DNA from: Comamonadaceae bacterium
Lineage (GTDB): Bacteria; Pseudomonadota; Gammaproteobacteria; Burkholderiales; Burkholderiaceae_C
Direction of reading: 5' to 3'
Length of the DNA: 33,686 bases
Assembly (NCBI GenBank): GCA_013297985.1
Contig: JAAFIY010000034.1
Location: forward strand, 1-33,686
Under the pieces are notes generated by a model, which was given only the letters and a program-made list of their open reading frames with translations, did not search any database and was not told the DNA's origin. The stretch's first letter is position 1. Every line of letters begins with the position of its first letter. Position numbers and translations under genes: made by a program. Positions 17,802 to 26,520 of the stretch are shown piece by piece.

Positions 17802-19196
17802 ATGCCTGAATTGCTACTGACACCCAGCCCGCAGCTGCTAGCGCGCCACGACATCGCTGGGCCGCGCTACACGTCTTACCCCACGGCTGACCGGTTTGTG
17901 GAGGCGTTTGGGCCCCAAGACCACCAACGCGCCATGGGCCGTCGACAAGATGCGTCGTTGGCGCGGGGCCAGGCGCTGGCGCTTTATGTGCACATCCCCT
18001 TTTGCGAATCGGTCTGTTACTACTGTGCATGCAACAAGGTGGTGACTCGCAAGCGCGAAAGGGCGGTGGACTACCTGCGCCTGCTCGAGCGCGAAATCGC
18101 CCTGCAGGCGCAGCATCTGGAGCGCCGCCCGACGGTGTCGCAACTGCATTTGGGCGGCGGCACACCCACCTATTTGGACGACGGGCAGTTGGCCCACCTC
18201 ATGGACGTGCTGCAGCGCCATTTTGGGTGGACGGCCAAGGCCGAACGCTCGATTGAAGTTGACCCGCGCACTGCTGACAGCCAACGCCTGGCGCATCTGA
18301 GGGCCTTGGGCTTTAACCGCCTGAGCCTGGGCATTCAAGACTTTGATGCGCAGGTGCAGCAAGCGGTGCACCGGGTGCAGTCAACCCCGCCGGTGATGGA
18401 TTTGATGCAGCAGGGACGTGACTTGGGTTTTGAGTCAATCAACGTTGACTTGATCTACGGGCTGCCTTTGCAGACCCCAGAGTCGTTTGCACGCACCCTG
18501 AACACCTTGGTGGAACTCTCTCCCGACCGGGTCGCCCTGTACGGCTACGCGCATTTGCCCGAACGCTTCAAGCCGCAGCGCCGCATCGATGAGGCCAGCC
18601 TGCCGAGCGCTCCAGTCAAAGTGCAGCTGCTGGCCGGGGCGATTCACACGCTCTTGGATGCGGGCTATGACTATGTCGGCATGGACCACTTTGCCAAACC
18701 TGGTGATGCCCTGGCGCAGGCCAAACGGCAGGGCCGCTTGCACCGCAACTTTCAGGGCTACACCACCCAATCGGAAGGCGATGTGTTGGGCCTGGGCGTG
18801 TCGGCCATCAGCCGCATTGGCGCGTGCTACAGCCAAAACGCCAAGACCTTGGAGGAATACGAAGACCGCTTGCTGCGCAGCGAACTGCCCACGGTGCGGG
18901 GGCTGGCGCTGTCGCACGACGACTTGGTGCGCCGCGCCGTCATCATGGGTTTGATGTGCCAGGGGCGGGTGGCTTTTGAGTCGGTTGAATTGGCCTATTT
19001 GATTGACTTTGAGCACACCTTTGCAGCCGAATTGGAAGCCTGCCAAGCCTTGGCAAAAGACGGCTTGATTGAGATGTCATCGCGCGAGATCGTTGTGACC
19101 GAACTCGGCTGGTTTTTTGTGCGCGAGGTGGCCATGCTGTTTGATCGGCACCTGCAGGCCGACCGCCAGCGCGCCCGCTATTCGCGGGTGATCTAG
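17802..19196 (+). CDS. hemN: Oxygen-independent coproporphyrinogen III oxidase
   Basis: This 464-aa radical SAM enzyme decarboxylates coproporphyrinogen III to protoporphyrinogen IX without O2. The cluster motif is Cys68-x3-Cys72-x2-Cys75-x-Cys77 (CESVCYYCAC), the HemN arrangement rather than that of HemW. LHLGGGTPTYL, near residue 110, is the SAM-binding GGGTP segment. GPRYTSYPTA near the start is the usual HemN opening. ATG 17802 is chosen over GTG 17793; neither has a strong ribosome binding site. Context (fnr, cco locus, FNR box) fits anaerobic haem supply for cbb3 oxidase. Confidence 0.96.
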   Translation: MPELLLTPSPQLLARHDIAGPRYTSYPTADRFVEAFGPQDHQRAMGRRQDASLARGQALALYVHIPFCESVCYYCACNKVVTRKRERAVDYLRLLEREIALQAQHLERRPTVSQLHLGGGTPTYLDDGQLAHLMDVLQRHFGWTAKAERSIEVDPRTADSQRLAHLRALGFNRLSLGIQDFDAQVQQAVHRVQSTPPVMDLMQQGRDLGFESINVDLIYGLPLQTPESFARTLNTLVELSPDRVALYGYAHLPERFKPQRRIDEASLPSAPVKVQLLAGAIHTLLDAGYDYVGMDHFAKPGDALAQAKRQGRLHRNFQGYTTQSEGDVLGLGVSAISRIGACYSQNAKTLEEYEDRLLRSELPTVRGLALSHDDLVRRAVIMGLMCQGRVAFESVELAYLIDFEHTFAAELEACQALAKDGLIEMSSREIVVTELGWFFVREVAMLFDRHLQADRQRARYSRVI

Positions 19197-19203
19197 GCCC
19201 CCA

Positions 19204-20064
19204 GTGGACGTCCTGCAGGCTTTGGGCGTCGGTCACGGGCAGTGGGGGCTGCTGCTATCGCTCGGGGGCGCGGCAGCGGTGTTGGGCATGCTCAGCGCGG
19301 CCCACTGCGCAGCTATGTGCGCGCCTTTGGTGGCAGCTGGCTTGGCGCCGTGCGCCCGCGCTGGGGCTCCCAGCACGGCCAGGCGCACGCTGGCCCACTG
19401 GGTATTGGGGCGCTGCGTGAGCTACGCGGTGATGGGTGCACTGGTGGCGGCGGTTTGGGGCTTGCTGGGCGATTGGGCGCGCGGCGATCTGACGGGCGCG
19501 CTGGCCACCGCCAAGCAAGCGCTGCACACCGCATGGACATGGGGCCACGCCGCCGTATTGGCTTGGGGCCTTACCTTGTTGTGCACGGGCCAAGCTCTGG
19601 CGTGGGGTGGCAAGCGCCAGAGTGCCAGCCCCCAAATCCGCCCGGTTCAATGGGTATTTTCGGCCACTTCTGCCCGTCAATACGGCGTAAATAGCTATCA
19701 AAAATATAGCAATTACCAACGAGGGTCCACTGGCCGTGAACCAGGCAGCGCGCCACCCGCCCGAGTGCCAACGGCCAGCCTGGGCTGGCTGTGGGGCCTG
19801 CTGCCATGCCCCACCTTATATGGCGCACTGGCGATTGCGGCGCTTACCAACGGGCCCGCTCAGGGGGCCTTGGTGATGGCTGTGTTTGCCTTGTGCAGCC
19901 TGCCCGGCGTTTTGGTGCCGCTATGGGCCTGGCGCAGGCTGGCTGTGCGGGCCGATGGCTGGGCCAGACGCACCAGTGGCGCCGTCTTGGCAGTTGCGGC
20001 AGCGCTCGCGTTGATGGGGGTTAGTACGTACGACGTTTGGGCTTGGTGTGTACAACCGCCCTGA
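19204..20064 (+). CDS. DsbD_2/TauE-SafE-like six-helix membrane protein
   Basis: This is a 286-aa polytopic membrane protein of the family annotated as sulfite exporter TauE/SafE, related to the DsbD transmembrane core. Helix 1 carries HCAAMC (34-39), resembling the HCxGMC of the family. A second conserved PCP lies at 201-203 (LPCPTLYGAL). Such genes often accompany cbb3 assembly genes, so a role in copper or thiol handling is plausible. Sulfite export is not supported here. It starts at GTG 19204, 7 bp after hemN, which keeps helix 1 intact. Residues 156-170 (ARQYGVNSYQKYSNY) are a palindromic element read as protein, inside a long hydrophilic loop of about 50 residues. Confidence 0.82.
   Translation: MDVLQALGVGHGQWGLLLSLGGAAAVLGMLSAAHCAAMCAPLVAAGLAPCARAGAPSTARRTLAHWVLGRCVSYAVMGALVAAVWGLLGDWARGDLTGALATAKQALHTAWTWGHAAVLAWGLTLLCTGQALAWGGKRQSASPQIRPVQWVFSATSARQYGVNSYQKYSNYQRGSTGREPGSAPPARVPTASLGWLWGLLPCPTLYGALAIAALTNGPAQGALVMAVFALCSLPGVLVPLWAWRRLAVRADGWARRTSGAVLAVAAALALMGVSTYDVWAWCVQPP
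19671..19712 (+). repeat. Palindromic element R5, long form, inside the TauE/SafE-like gene
   Basis: TGCCCGTCAATACGGCGTAA, then ATAGCTATCAAAAA, then TATAGCAA: the cleanest long copy. It is read in the only stop-free forward frame. The other two forward frames hit TAA or TAG within the element. Confidence 0.85.
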
Positions 20065-20199
20065 ATGCTGGGGTTTGTTGGTACGAAAGCAGTTCGATCC
20101 CCGCGCCGCTCCATAAGGCGTTAACCACTGCACAGTCGCTGCTGTCAACGGAGTTGATAATCTTGCATACAGCCGCTAGGCCATGGTTCGCCTTATCGA

Positions 20200-21513
20200 A
20201 TGACGGAACGTCCGACCCTGCTACTGCCTATTGACCTGATTCAAAAAGGCCACTTCATCCAGCTCGATCTGAGCTGGATGGATCACCCCTTTCCGAAGAA
20301 CGCGTTTCGCGTTTCATCTGACGACCAGTTGCGCACCCTGCGCATGCTGGGGCTGAAGCAGATCAAGGTACACCCCGACAAGTCAGACGCAGGCCTGCCG
20401 CTGCATGTACCGTCTGCTGAGCCCGCCCCGCCTGTGGCGGCCCATGCGCCCGGTTCGGCGGGCACAACTGCAGACGCAGGCAGCGCGGTGAGACCCAATA
20501 CGGCAGCCGTACAAAAATCGGAGCGCCTGGCCGAACAGCGGCGCAGCCAAGCGCAGGTTGACAAACGCTATGGCGAAGCCACCCGTGCCTATCGCCAGGT
20601 GATGGAGCAGGTGGAGAGCAAGCCGGCAGAAGCTGCGCAAACCAGCACAGCCATGGTTAACGCCTTGGTGCATGACATGGCCAGCGGAGGCGACGCCGCC
20701 ATCCGTCTGATGTCCGAGGGCGCCGGCGACCGCTTGGGGCTGCATGCGGTGAACGTGATGGTGGTGTCTTTGCTGCTGGGCCGTTCGCTGGGCCTGTCCA
20801 GCTCAGAACTGCAAGACCTGGGTTTGGCGGCCTTTTTGCACGACTTGGGCAAGCTCAACTTGCAAGAGCGCATGCGTCACTTTGACGACCGCATGAACAC
20901 GCATGAGGTCAAGGCCTACCAAGAGCACGTGTCGCATTCCATCACCCTGGGCAAGCGCATGGGCCTGCCGGTGTCGGCACTGGTCGCGATTGCGCAGCAC
21001 CACGAAATGGTGGACGGCACGGGCTTTCCCATTCGCCTGCGCGGTGAACGCATCAGCACCGGCGGCAAGGTGCTGGCGCTGGTCAATCGCTACGACAACC
21101 TGTGCAACCCCCTGCGTAGCGGCGCCGCCATGACGCCGCACGAGGCGCTGTCGCTGATCTTTGCGCAGATGAAGGCCAAGTTTGATTCCAACGTGTTGGG
21201 CGCCTTCATTCGCATGATGGGGGTGTACCCACCGGGCTCAGTGGTGCAGTTGGTGAATGACCGCTACGCCATGGTGTTGTCGGTGAACTCGTCGCGCGCC
21301 TTGCGGCCGCGGGTGCTGGTGCATGACAGCAGCGTGCCGGTGCACGAAGCGCTGGTGGTGGACTTGGAAAACGAACCCCAACTGGGCATTCGCCGCAGCA
21401 TGAAGCCTGACCAGTTGCCCAAAGCCGCGTTTGAATACCTGCAGCCGCGTCAGCGTGTGTCGGTGTACTACGAACGCGCGGGTGACGACAGCGGCGTGGG
21501 CGAACTGGCCTGA
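20200..21513 (+). CDS. DUF3391 / HD-GYP c-di-GMP phosphodiesterase
   Basis: This is a 437-aa cytoplasmic protein. The N-terminal DUF3391 domain (residues about 3-120, LLPIDLIQKGHFIQLDLSWM, then RVSSDDQLRTLRMLGLKQI) is followed by a coiled, charged linker and an HD-GYP domain from about 150. The HD pair is His214-Asp215 in LHDLGKLNL. HHEMVDGTGFP (267-277) is the second signature, with Phe in place of Tyr in GYP, a common variant. It would hydrolyse c-di-GMP, lowering it and favouring motility over biofilm. It is a stand-alone gene converging on the aldehyde dehydrogenase. Bases 20065-20199 hold no gene or clear promoter. Confidence 0.9.
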   Translation: MTERPTLLLPIDLIQKGHFIQLDLSWMDHPFPKNAFRVSSDDQLRTLRMLGLKQIKVHPDKSDAGLPLHVPSAEPAPPVAAHAPGSAGTTADAGSAVRPNTAAVQKSERLAEQRRSQAQVDKRYGEATRAYRQVMEQVESKPAEAAQTSTAMVNALVHDMASGGDAAIRLMSEGAGDRLGLHAVNVMVVSLLLGRSLGLSSSELQDLGLAAFLHDLGKLNLQERMRHFDDRMNTHEVKAYQEHVSHSITLGKRMGLPVSALVAIAQHHEMVDGTGFPIRLRGERISTGGKVLALVNRYDNLCNPLRSGAAMTPHEALSLIFAQMKAKFDSNVLGAFIRMMGVYPPGSVVQLVNDRYAMVLSVNSSRALRPRVLVHDSSVPVHEALVVDLENEPQLGIRRSMKPDQLPKAAFEYLQPRQRVSVYYERAGDDSGVGELA

Positions 21514-21540
21514 ACCCGCAGCGCCCTGGCAGCTAAGCGG

Positions 21541-22974
21541 CTAGCCGTGGCGGATAGCCACCGTCTTCAAGCTGGTAAAGCCATACAGCGCTTCAAAGCC
21601 TTTTTCACGCCCGTGGCCTGAGCTTTTCACGCCGCCAAAGGGCAGTTCCACACCGCCGCCCGCCCCATAGTTGTTGATGAAGACTTGGCCGCTTTGTACG
21701 CGGCGCGCCATGCGCAGTTGGCGTCCGCCGTCGCGCGTCCAAATGCCTGCCACCAGGCCAAAGCGGGTGGCGTTGGCCAATTCCACCGCGTGGTCTTCGC
21801 CTTCAAACGCCATGGCCGACAACACCGGGCCAAACACCTCGTCTTGCGCCAGCCGGTGGGCGCTGGGCACGTCACGCAGCAGGGTGGGCGCTTGGTAGTA
21901 GCCGCCTTGGGGCGCTTCATCCACCACTTGCCCTTGCGCCACCATGGGGATACCCGCCACTTGGGCGTCGCTCAAAAAATCCCACACCCGCTGCTGCTGG
22001 CTGGCGCGAATCAAGGGGCCCACATCCAGGTTCATGGCTGCAGGCCCCACCCGCAGGCGACTAAATGCCTCACCCAGGCGTTGCAACAGCGGCTCGTAAA
22101 TGGGCTGCTCAATCAGCACCCGTGAACCGGCTGAGCAGGTTTGCCCGGCGTTTTGCACGATGGCGTTGATGACCACCGGCACGGCGGCATCTAAATCGGC
22201 GTCGGCAAAAATGATCTGCGGGCTTTTGCCGCCCAGCTCTAGCGTGACTGGGCAATGGCGTTGTGCAGCCACCTGGGCAATCAGCGTGCCCACGTTGGGG
22301 CTGCCGGTAAAGCTGATGTGGTCAATGCCCGGGTGGCGCGCCAGCGCGTCACCCACCTCGTGGCCCAGGCCGGTCACGATGTTGATAGCCCCGGGCGGAA
22401 AACCCACCTCTGCGGCCAGTGCCGCCACCCGCAGCAGCGACAAGCAAGCGTCCTCCGACGGTTTGACCACGCACACATTGCCCGCTGCCAGCGCGCCGCC
22501 CACGCTGCGGCCAAAAATCTGCATCGGGTAGTTCCACGGAATGATGTGGCCGGTAACGCCATGCGGCTCGCGCCAAGTCAGCACGGTGTAGCCGTTTTGG
22601 TAGGGCAGGGTCTGGCCAGTGAGCTTGTCGCAGGCACCGGCATAAAACTCAAAGTAGCGCGCAAGCGCCGTGGCGTCGGCCCGCGCTTGGGTGGTGGGTT
22701 TGCCGCAGTCGCGTTGCTCTAGGGCCGCCAGTTCGTCGGTGCACTGCGCCACCCGTTGCGACAAGCGCATCAACAGCCTGCCGCGTTCAACCGCGCTCAG
22801 GGAGGCCCAGGGGCCTTTGAAGCAGGTGTGGGCGGCCTGCACGGCGGCGTCAATGTCGCGGGCGTCGCTGCGTTGCAGTTCATCAAACGGCTGGCCGTAA
22901 GACGGGTCTACCACCGGCAGCGTCAGGCCGGTGGCGCTGGGCACGGCGGTGTTGGCGATGTAGTTCAGTTGCAT
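21541..22974 (-). CDS. NAD(P)-dependent aldehyde dehydrogenase family protein
   Basis: This 477-aa ALDH-superfamily enzyme oxidises an aldehyde to the acid. The catalytic pair is Glu246 (LELGGKSP) and Cys280 (GQTCSAGSR). The nucleotide-binding segment is IIPWNYPMQIFGRSVGGALA, with VKPSE and FTGSPNVG further on. ATG 22974 (MQLNYIANTAVPS) is chosen; the upstream extension to 23028 contains a Cys-rich start unlike the family and would crowd the divergent gene. It resembles the betaine- and gamma-aminobutyraldehyde branches, but the substrate cannot be told from sequence alone. No operon partner is seen. Confidence 0.92.
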   Translation of the reverse strand: MQLNYIANTAVPSATGLTLPVVDPSYGQPFDELQRSDARDIDAAVQAAHTCFKGPWASLSAVERGRLLMRLSQRVAQCTDELAALEQRDCGKPTTQARADATALARYFEFYAGACDKLTGQTLPYQNGYTVLTWREPHGVTGHIIPWNYPMQIFGRSVGGALAAGNVCVVKPSEDACLSLLRVAALAAEVGFPPGAINIVTGLGHEVGDALARHPGIDHISFTGSPNVGTLIAQVAAQRHCPVTLELGGKSPQIIFADADLDAAVPVVINAIVQNAGQTCSAGSRVLIEQPIYEPLLQRLGEAFSRLRVGPAAMNLDVGPLIRASQQQRVWDFLSDAQVAGIPMVAQGQVVDEAPQGGYYQAPTLLRDVPSAHRLAQDEVFGPVLSAMAFEGEDHAVELANATRFGLVAGIWTRDGGRQLRMARRVQSGQVFINNYGAGGGVELPFGGVKSSGHGREKGFEALYGFTSLKTVAIRHG

Positions 22975-23089
22975 GGCAGGGTGGGTCGCGCAGGCAACAC
23001 CTGCGCGACAGCAGTGGGGTGTGGTCACCTATTGTGGCGTGGCAAGCTACAGGCAAAATCTGCATCTACCGCAGCCTCGCGAGACCACC

Positions 23090-23629
23090 ATGAAGACCTT
23101 GGTTGACCACTTAAGCCAATACGCCGACTACCACCGCGATCCACGCAACATCCACACCCATTTGGTGGGTGTGCCGCTCATCGTGTTTGCCGTGGTGGTG
23201 TTGTTGTCGCGCCCGGCGTGGGATGTGGGCGGCGCGCTGCCGCTGTCGCCTGCGGTGGCTGCGAGCTTCTTGGCGGCTGCGTTCTACACCCGGCTTGACG
23301 CTCGACTTGGCATCGTCATGGCGATGCTGCTGGCGCTGATGTTGGCAGCGGGCGCGGTGATTGCCGCGCAGCCGGTTTTGACCTGGGCGCTCACGGGGGT
23401 GCTGATGTTCGTCACCGGTTGGGTGATCCAGTTTGTGGGCCACTACTACGAAGGCCGCAAACCGGCGTTTGTCGATGACCTGATGGGCCTCGTCATTGGC
23501 CCACTGTTTGTGTTGGCTGAGCTGGCTTTTATGCTGGGCTTGCGGCGCGAACTGCAAGCGGCCATTGAAGCGCGCAGCGGCCCAGTGCGGCTGCGCCCCA
23601 TTCCCACCATCACCGACGCAAGGGGCTGA
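23090..23629 (+). CDS. DUF962 / Mpo1-like membrane protein
   Basis: This is a 179-aa protein with four hydrophobic helices. It has the family His motifs YHRDPRNIHTHLVGVPLIVF (residues about 13-32) and VGHYYEGRKPAFVDD (about 119-133). Yeast Mpo1 of this family is an Fe-dependent dioxygenase that alpha-oxidises 2-hydroxy fatty acids; the bacterial role is not established. ATG 23090 is the family start; the upstream frame overlaps the divergent aldehyde dehydrogenase. The next gene begins 1 bp after its stop, so the two are probably co-transcribed. Confidence 0.85.
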   Translation: MKTLVDHLSQYADYHRDPRNIHTHLVGVPLIVFAVVVLLSRPAWDVGGALPLSPAVAASFLAAAFYTRLDARLGIVMAMLLALMLAAGAVIAAQPVLTWALTGVLMFVTGWVIQFVGHYYEGRKPAFVDDLMGLVIGPLFVLAELAFMLGLRRELQAAIEARSGPVRLRPIPTITDARG

Positions 23630-23630
23630 C

Positions 23631-25922
23631 ATGCGCCGCCGCAACTGGGTATTGACTGCTCTGGCCGTGCCGGGCGCTCTGGCGATTGGGTGGGGTGTCA
23701 TGCCGCCCGCGCAGCGCCAACAAACCGCCAAGCCGCTACCTGCCCGCGCGGGCGAACACGCCTTTAACGGCTGGGTGAAGATCCACACCGACGGCCAGAC
23801 CACCGTGATGCTGGCCAAAAGCGAAATGGGCCAAGGCGTGAGCACCGCCTTGGCCATGGTGCTGGCTGATGAGCTAGATGCCGATTGGGCCCAAGTGCGC
23901 ATGGCCCAATCGCCCATCGACGGCATTTACGGCTCTGTGTCCGCCTTGGTAGACGGCCTGCCGTTTCACCCTGATTCGCAAGGCCTGCTGCGCGAAACGG
24001 TGGAGTGGCTCACTGCCAAAACCGCGCGTAGCTTGGGGCTCATGATGACGGGCGGCTCCAGCAGCATCAAAGACCTGTGGGGCCCCATGCGCCAAGCCGG
24101 TGCGGCCGCCCGCCAGATGCTGGTGGCCACCGCCGCGCAACAGTGGGGCGTGCCCGCCGACCAATGCAGCACCGCCAATGGTCGGGTGCTGCACGCCGCC
24201 AGCCAACGCAGCGTGGGCTATGGCGAATTGGCCGCCAAATCAGCCACCCAAACGGTGCCAGAAAAACCGGTGTTAAAGACGGCTGAGCAGTGGCGCCTGA
24301 TTGGCCAGCCCATGGGTCGATTGGACGGTGCCGCCAAGTCCACCGGCAAGGCCAACTACGGCATCGACACTGCACCCGAAGGCCTGCTCTACGCCAGCGT
24401 GCGCTTGTGCCCCACCCGTGGCGGCTCGGTAGCCAACGGCGACGCCGACACCGCCCGGGGCATGCCCGGCGTGGTGGCGGTTGGCTTTGCGACCCCCGCA
24501 GCAGGCAGCACTGGCGGGGTGTTGGTGGTGGCCGACCGCCCCTGGCGTGCCAAACGCGCGGCAGCAGCCCTTAAACCCGAATGGAACCACGGCGCCGCCC
24601 AGGCCTTTGACAGCGCCCAGGCTCTGCAGCGCATGGCGCAGGCCCTGGACACCGCCAAGGGCTTTGCCTATTGGAGCGAAGGCGACGCTGACGCGGCTTT
24701 GACGGGTGCGGCCAAAACCGTGCGCGCCGACTACACCGCGCCCTACCTGGCTCACCAAACCCTGGAGCCTGCCAACTGCACCGTGCAAGTCGCGGGGGAG
24801 GGGTCAGGCGCCACCGTCACCGTGTGGGCGCCCACCCAAATGCCGGGGCTGGCCCGCTTGGCTGCCGCCCGGGTGGCGGGCGTGGATCAATCCCAAGTGA
24901 CGGTGCACGTCACTGAGCTTGGCGGCGGCTTTGGCCGACGGCTGGAAAGCGACTTCGTCGCCCAGGCCACCCAAGCTGCGCTGCTGGTGCGCGGCAAGCC
25001 GGTGCAACTGCTGTACAGCCGCGAAGACGACACCCGGCACGACTTTTATCGCCCGGCCTGTGCGTCGCGCTGGGTGGCCGGGCTGGACGCCAGCGGGCGT
25101 TTGCTGGGCGTGCGGGCCACCTCGGTGGGCCAAGCCATCGTGCCGCAAGTGCTTGAACGCGTCACCGGCCTGCCCGGCGGTGGCCCCGACAAAACCACTG
25201 CTGAGGGCGCTTTTGACCAGCCCTATGAATGGCCCGCTGGCCGCATTGCACATGAAGCCATCAGCCTGCCCTTGCCCATTGGTTTCTGGCGTGCAGTGGG
25301 GCATTCGCACCAAGCGTTTTTTAAAGAAAGCTTTGTCGATGAACTGGCGCACGCCGCCGGGCGCGACCCGCTCGCCTATCGCTTGGATCTGCTCAAAAAA
25401 CATCCACGCCACGCTGCCCTGCTGCAAAAGGCGGCGGCGCTGGCAGGCTGGGGCACGGCACCTGCGGCTGCGCCCGACGGCGCCAAGGTGGCGCGTGGGC
25501 TGGCACTGCACCAATCGTTTGGCTCCATCGTGGCGCAGGTAGCCGAGGTGTCCGTCAGCAAAGAGCGCCAACTGCGCGTGCACCGCGTGGTGGCCGTCAT
25601 TGACTGCGGCACCGTGGTCAACCCCAACATCGTGCGCCAGCAAATGGAAAGCGCCATCATCTTTGGCCTGAGCGCCGCGCTCTATGGCGAAGTGACGGTG
25701 CAAGCAGGCCAAGTGCAGCCCGGCAACTTTGGCGATGCACCGGTGCTGCGGCTTAACGAATGCCCGCAAATCGTCACTGACTTGATGCCCAGCACCGCAC
25801 ACCCCGAAGGCGTGGGCGAACCCGGCACGCCGCCCATTGCGCCAGCCGTGGCCAATGCCTTGTTTGCGCTGACAGGCCAACGCCTGCGCAGCCTGCCCCT
25901 GCGTTTGCCCGCCCAGGCCTGA
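23631..25922 (+). CDS. Molybdenum hydroxylase large subunit, isoquinoline 1-oxidoreductase (IorB) type
   Basis: This is a 763-aa subunit of the xanthine oxidase family that would bind the molybdopterin cofactor and hydroxylate an N-heterocycle or aldehyde. The N-terminus [20 protein letters not shown] is a Tat-like signal or anchor, typical of the IorB branch, so the enzyme should face the periplasm. Family segments are [20 protein letters not shown] (about 64), [12 protein letters not shown] (about 430) and [17 protein letters not shown] with the catalytic Glu730. ATG 23631 is 1 bp after the DUF962 stop. The small Fe-S subunit gene follows 17 bp later, an order opposite to the classic iorAB. 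No maturation factor or cytochrome subunit is adjacent. The substrate is unknown. Confidence 0.9.
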   Translation: MRRRNWVLTALAVPGALAIGWGVMPPAQRQQTAKPLPARAGEHAFNGWVKIHTDGQTTVMLAKSEMGQGVSTALAMVLADELDADWAQVRMAQSPIDGIYGSVSALVDGLPFHPDSQGLLRETVEWLTAKTARSLGLMMTGGSSSIKDLWGPMRQAGAAARQMLVATAAQQWGVPADQCSTANGRVLHAASQRSVGYGELAAKSATQTVPEKPVLKTAEQWRLIGQPMGRLDGAAKSTGKANYGIDTAPEGLLYASVRLCPTRGGSVANGDADTARGMPGVVAVGFATPAAGSTGGVLVVADRPWRAKRAAAALKPEWNHGAAQAFDSAQALQRMAQALDTAKGFAYWSEGDADAALTGAAKTVRADYTAPYLAHQTLEPANCTVQVAGEGSGATVTVWAPTQMPGLARLAAARVAGVDQSQVTVHVTELGGGFGRRLESDFVAQATQAALLVRGKPVQLLYSREDDTRHDFYRPACASRWVAGLDASGRLLGVRATSVGQAIVPQVLERVTGLPGGGPDKTTAEGAFDQPYEWPAGRIAHEAISLPLPIGFWRAVGHSHQAFFKESFVDELAHAAGRDPLAYRLDLLKKHPRHAALLQKAAALAGWGTAPAAAPDGAKVARGLALHQSFGSIVAQVAEVSVSKERQLRVHRVVAVIDCGTVVNPNIVRQQMESAIIFGLSAALYGEVTVQAGQVQPGNFGDAPVLRLNECPQIVTDLMPSTAHPEGVGEPGTPPIAPAVANALFALTGQRLRSLPLRLPAQA

Positions 25923-25939
25923 ACCACTCGAGGACCACC

Positions 25940-26410
25940 GTGACCACCCTCACCCTCAACGGCAAACCCGCCACCTTTGATGTCGAACCCGACGCGCCCC
26001 TGCTGTGGGTGCTGCGCTGCGACGCCCAACTGCGTGGCACCAAGTTTGGCTGCGGCGCCGCGTTGTGTGGCGCTTGTACGGTGCATGTAGACGGCACCCC
26101 CACCCGCAGTTGTGTGACGCCCTTGCAGGCAGTGGCGGGGAAGGCCGTCACCACCATCGAGGGGCTAGACACGCCCGCTGGCCGCGCGGTGCAACGCGCT
26201 TGGGTCGAGGCCGACGTGGTGCAGTGCGGATACTGCCAAAGCGGGCAGGTGATGGCGGCTGCCGCCTTGCTGGCCGCCAATCCCAAACCCACCGATGCGC
26301 AGATTGATGAGGCCATGTCGGGCAACCTGTGCCGCTGCGGCACCTACCCGCGCATTCGGCAAGCGGTGGCGCTGGCAGCGGGCTACTTGCGCGGCGGCGC
26401 GCGGGCTTGA
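25940..26410 (+). CDS. 2Fe-2S small subunit of the molybdenum hydroxylase (IorA type)
   Basis: This is a 156-aa protein with two [2Fe-2S] domains. The N-terminal plant-ferredoxin-like part has [15 protein letters not shown] and a later Cys in TRSC. The C-terminal helical part has CGYCQSG and CRCGTYPRI. It passes electrons from the molybdenum centre of the preceding subunit to an acceptor. The GTG start at 25940 follows GAGGA. It has no signal of its own, so it would be exported with the large subunit. It ends before a strong terminator. Confidence 0.93.
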   Translation: MTTLTLNGKPATFDVEPDAPLLWVLRCDAQLRGTKFGCGAALCGACTVHVDGTPTRSCVTPLQAVAGKAVTTIEGLDTPAGRAVQRAWVEADVVQCGYCQSGQVMAAAALLAANPKPTDAQIDEAMSGNLCRCGTYPRIRQAVALAAGYLRGGARA

Positions 26411-26466
26411 ATCCACCAGCCTGTGTGCCCAGCGCCCGCGGCTTGCCGCTCGGCGCCTTAAGGAAT

Positions 26467-26489
26467 AAAGGCCGCTCGCGGCCTTTTTA
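26467..26489 (+). terminator. Rho-independent terminator after the molybdenum hydroxylase genes
   Basis: AAAGGCCGC (26467-26475) and GCGGCCTTT (26478-26486) form a perfect 9-bp stem with a tight loop and run into TTTTT. It separates this operon from the carboxylase gene, whose start codon is only 32 bp further on. Confidence 0.92.
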
Positions 26490-26492
26490 TCT

Positions 26493-26520
26493 GCCTAAGC
26501 AGCTATCAAAATAATAGCAA
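26493..26520 (+). repeat. Palindromic element R6, short form, abutting a start codon
   Basis: CCTAAGCAGCTATCAAAATA and then ATAGCAA end directly on the ATG at 26521. The element therefore forms the entire space between the upstream terminator and the carboxylase start. It holds no Shine-Dalgarno sequence. Confidence 0.85.

Noticed and set aside
20060-20115. tRNA-like tail (TTCGATC followed by CCGCTCCA)
   Set aside because: The bases flanking TTCGATC do not pair as a T stem, and no anticodon or D arm is found upstream.
24804-25880. 358-aa minus-strand frame opposite the molybdenum hydroxylase
   Set aside because: Antisense shadow of a conserved gene with no recognisable domain.
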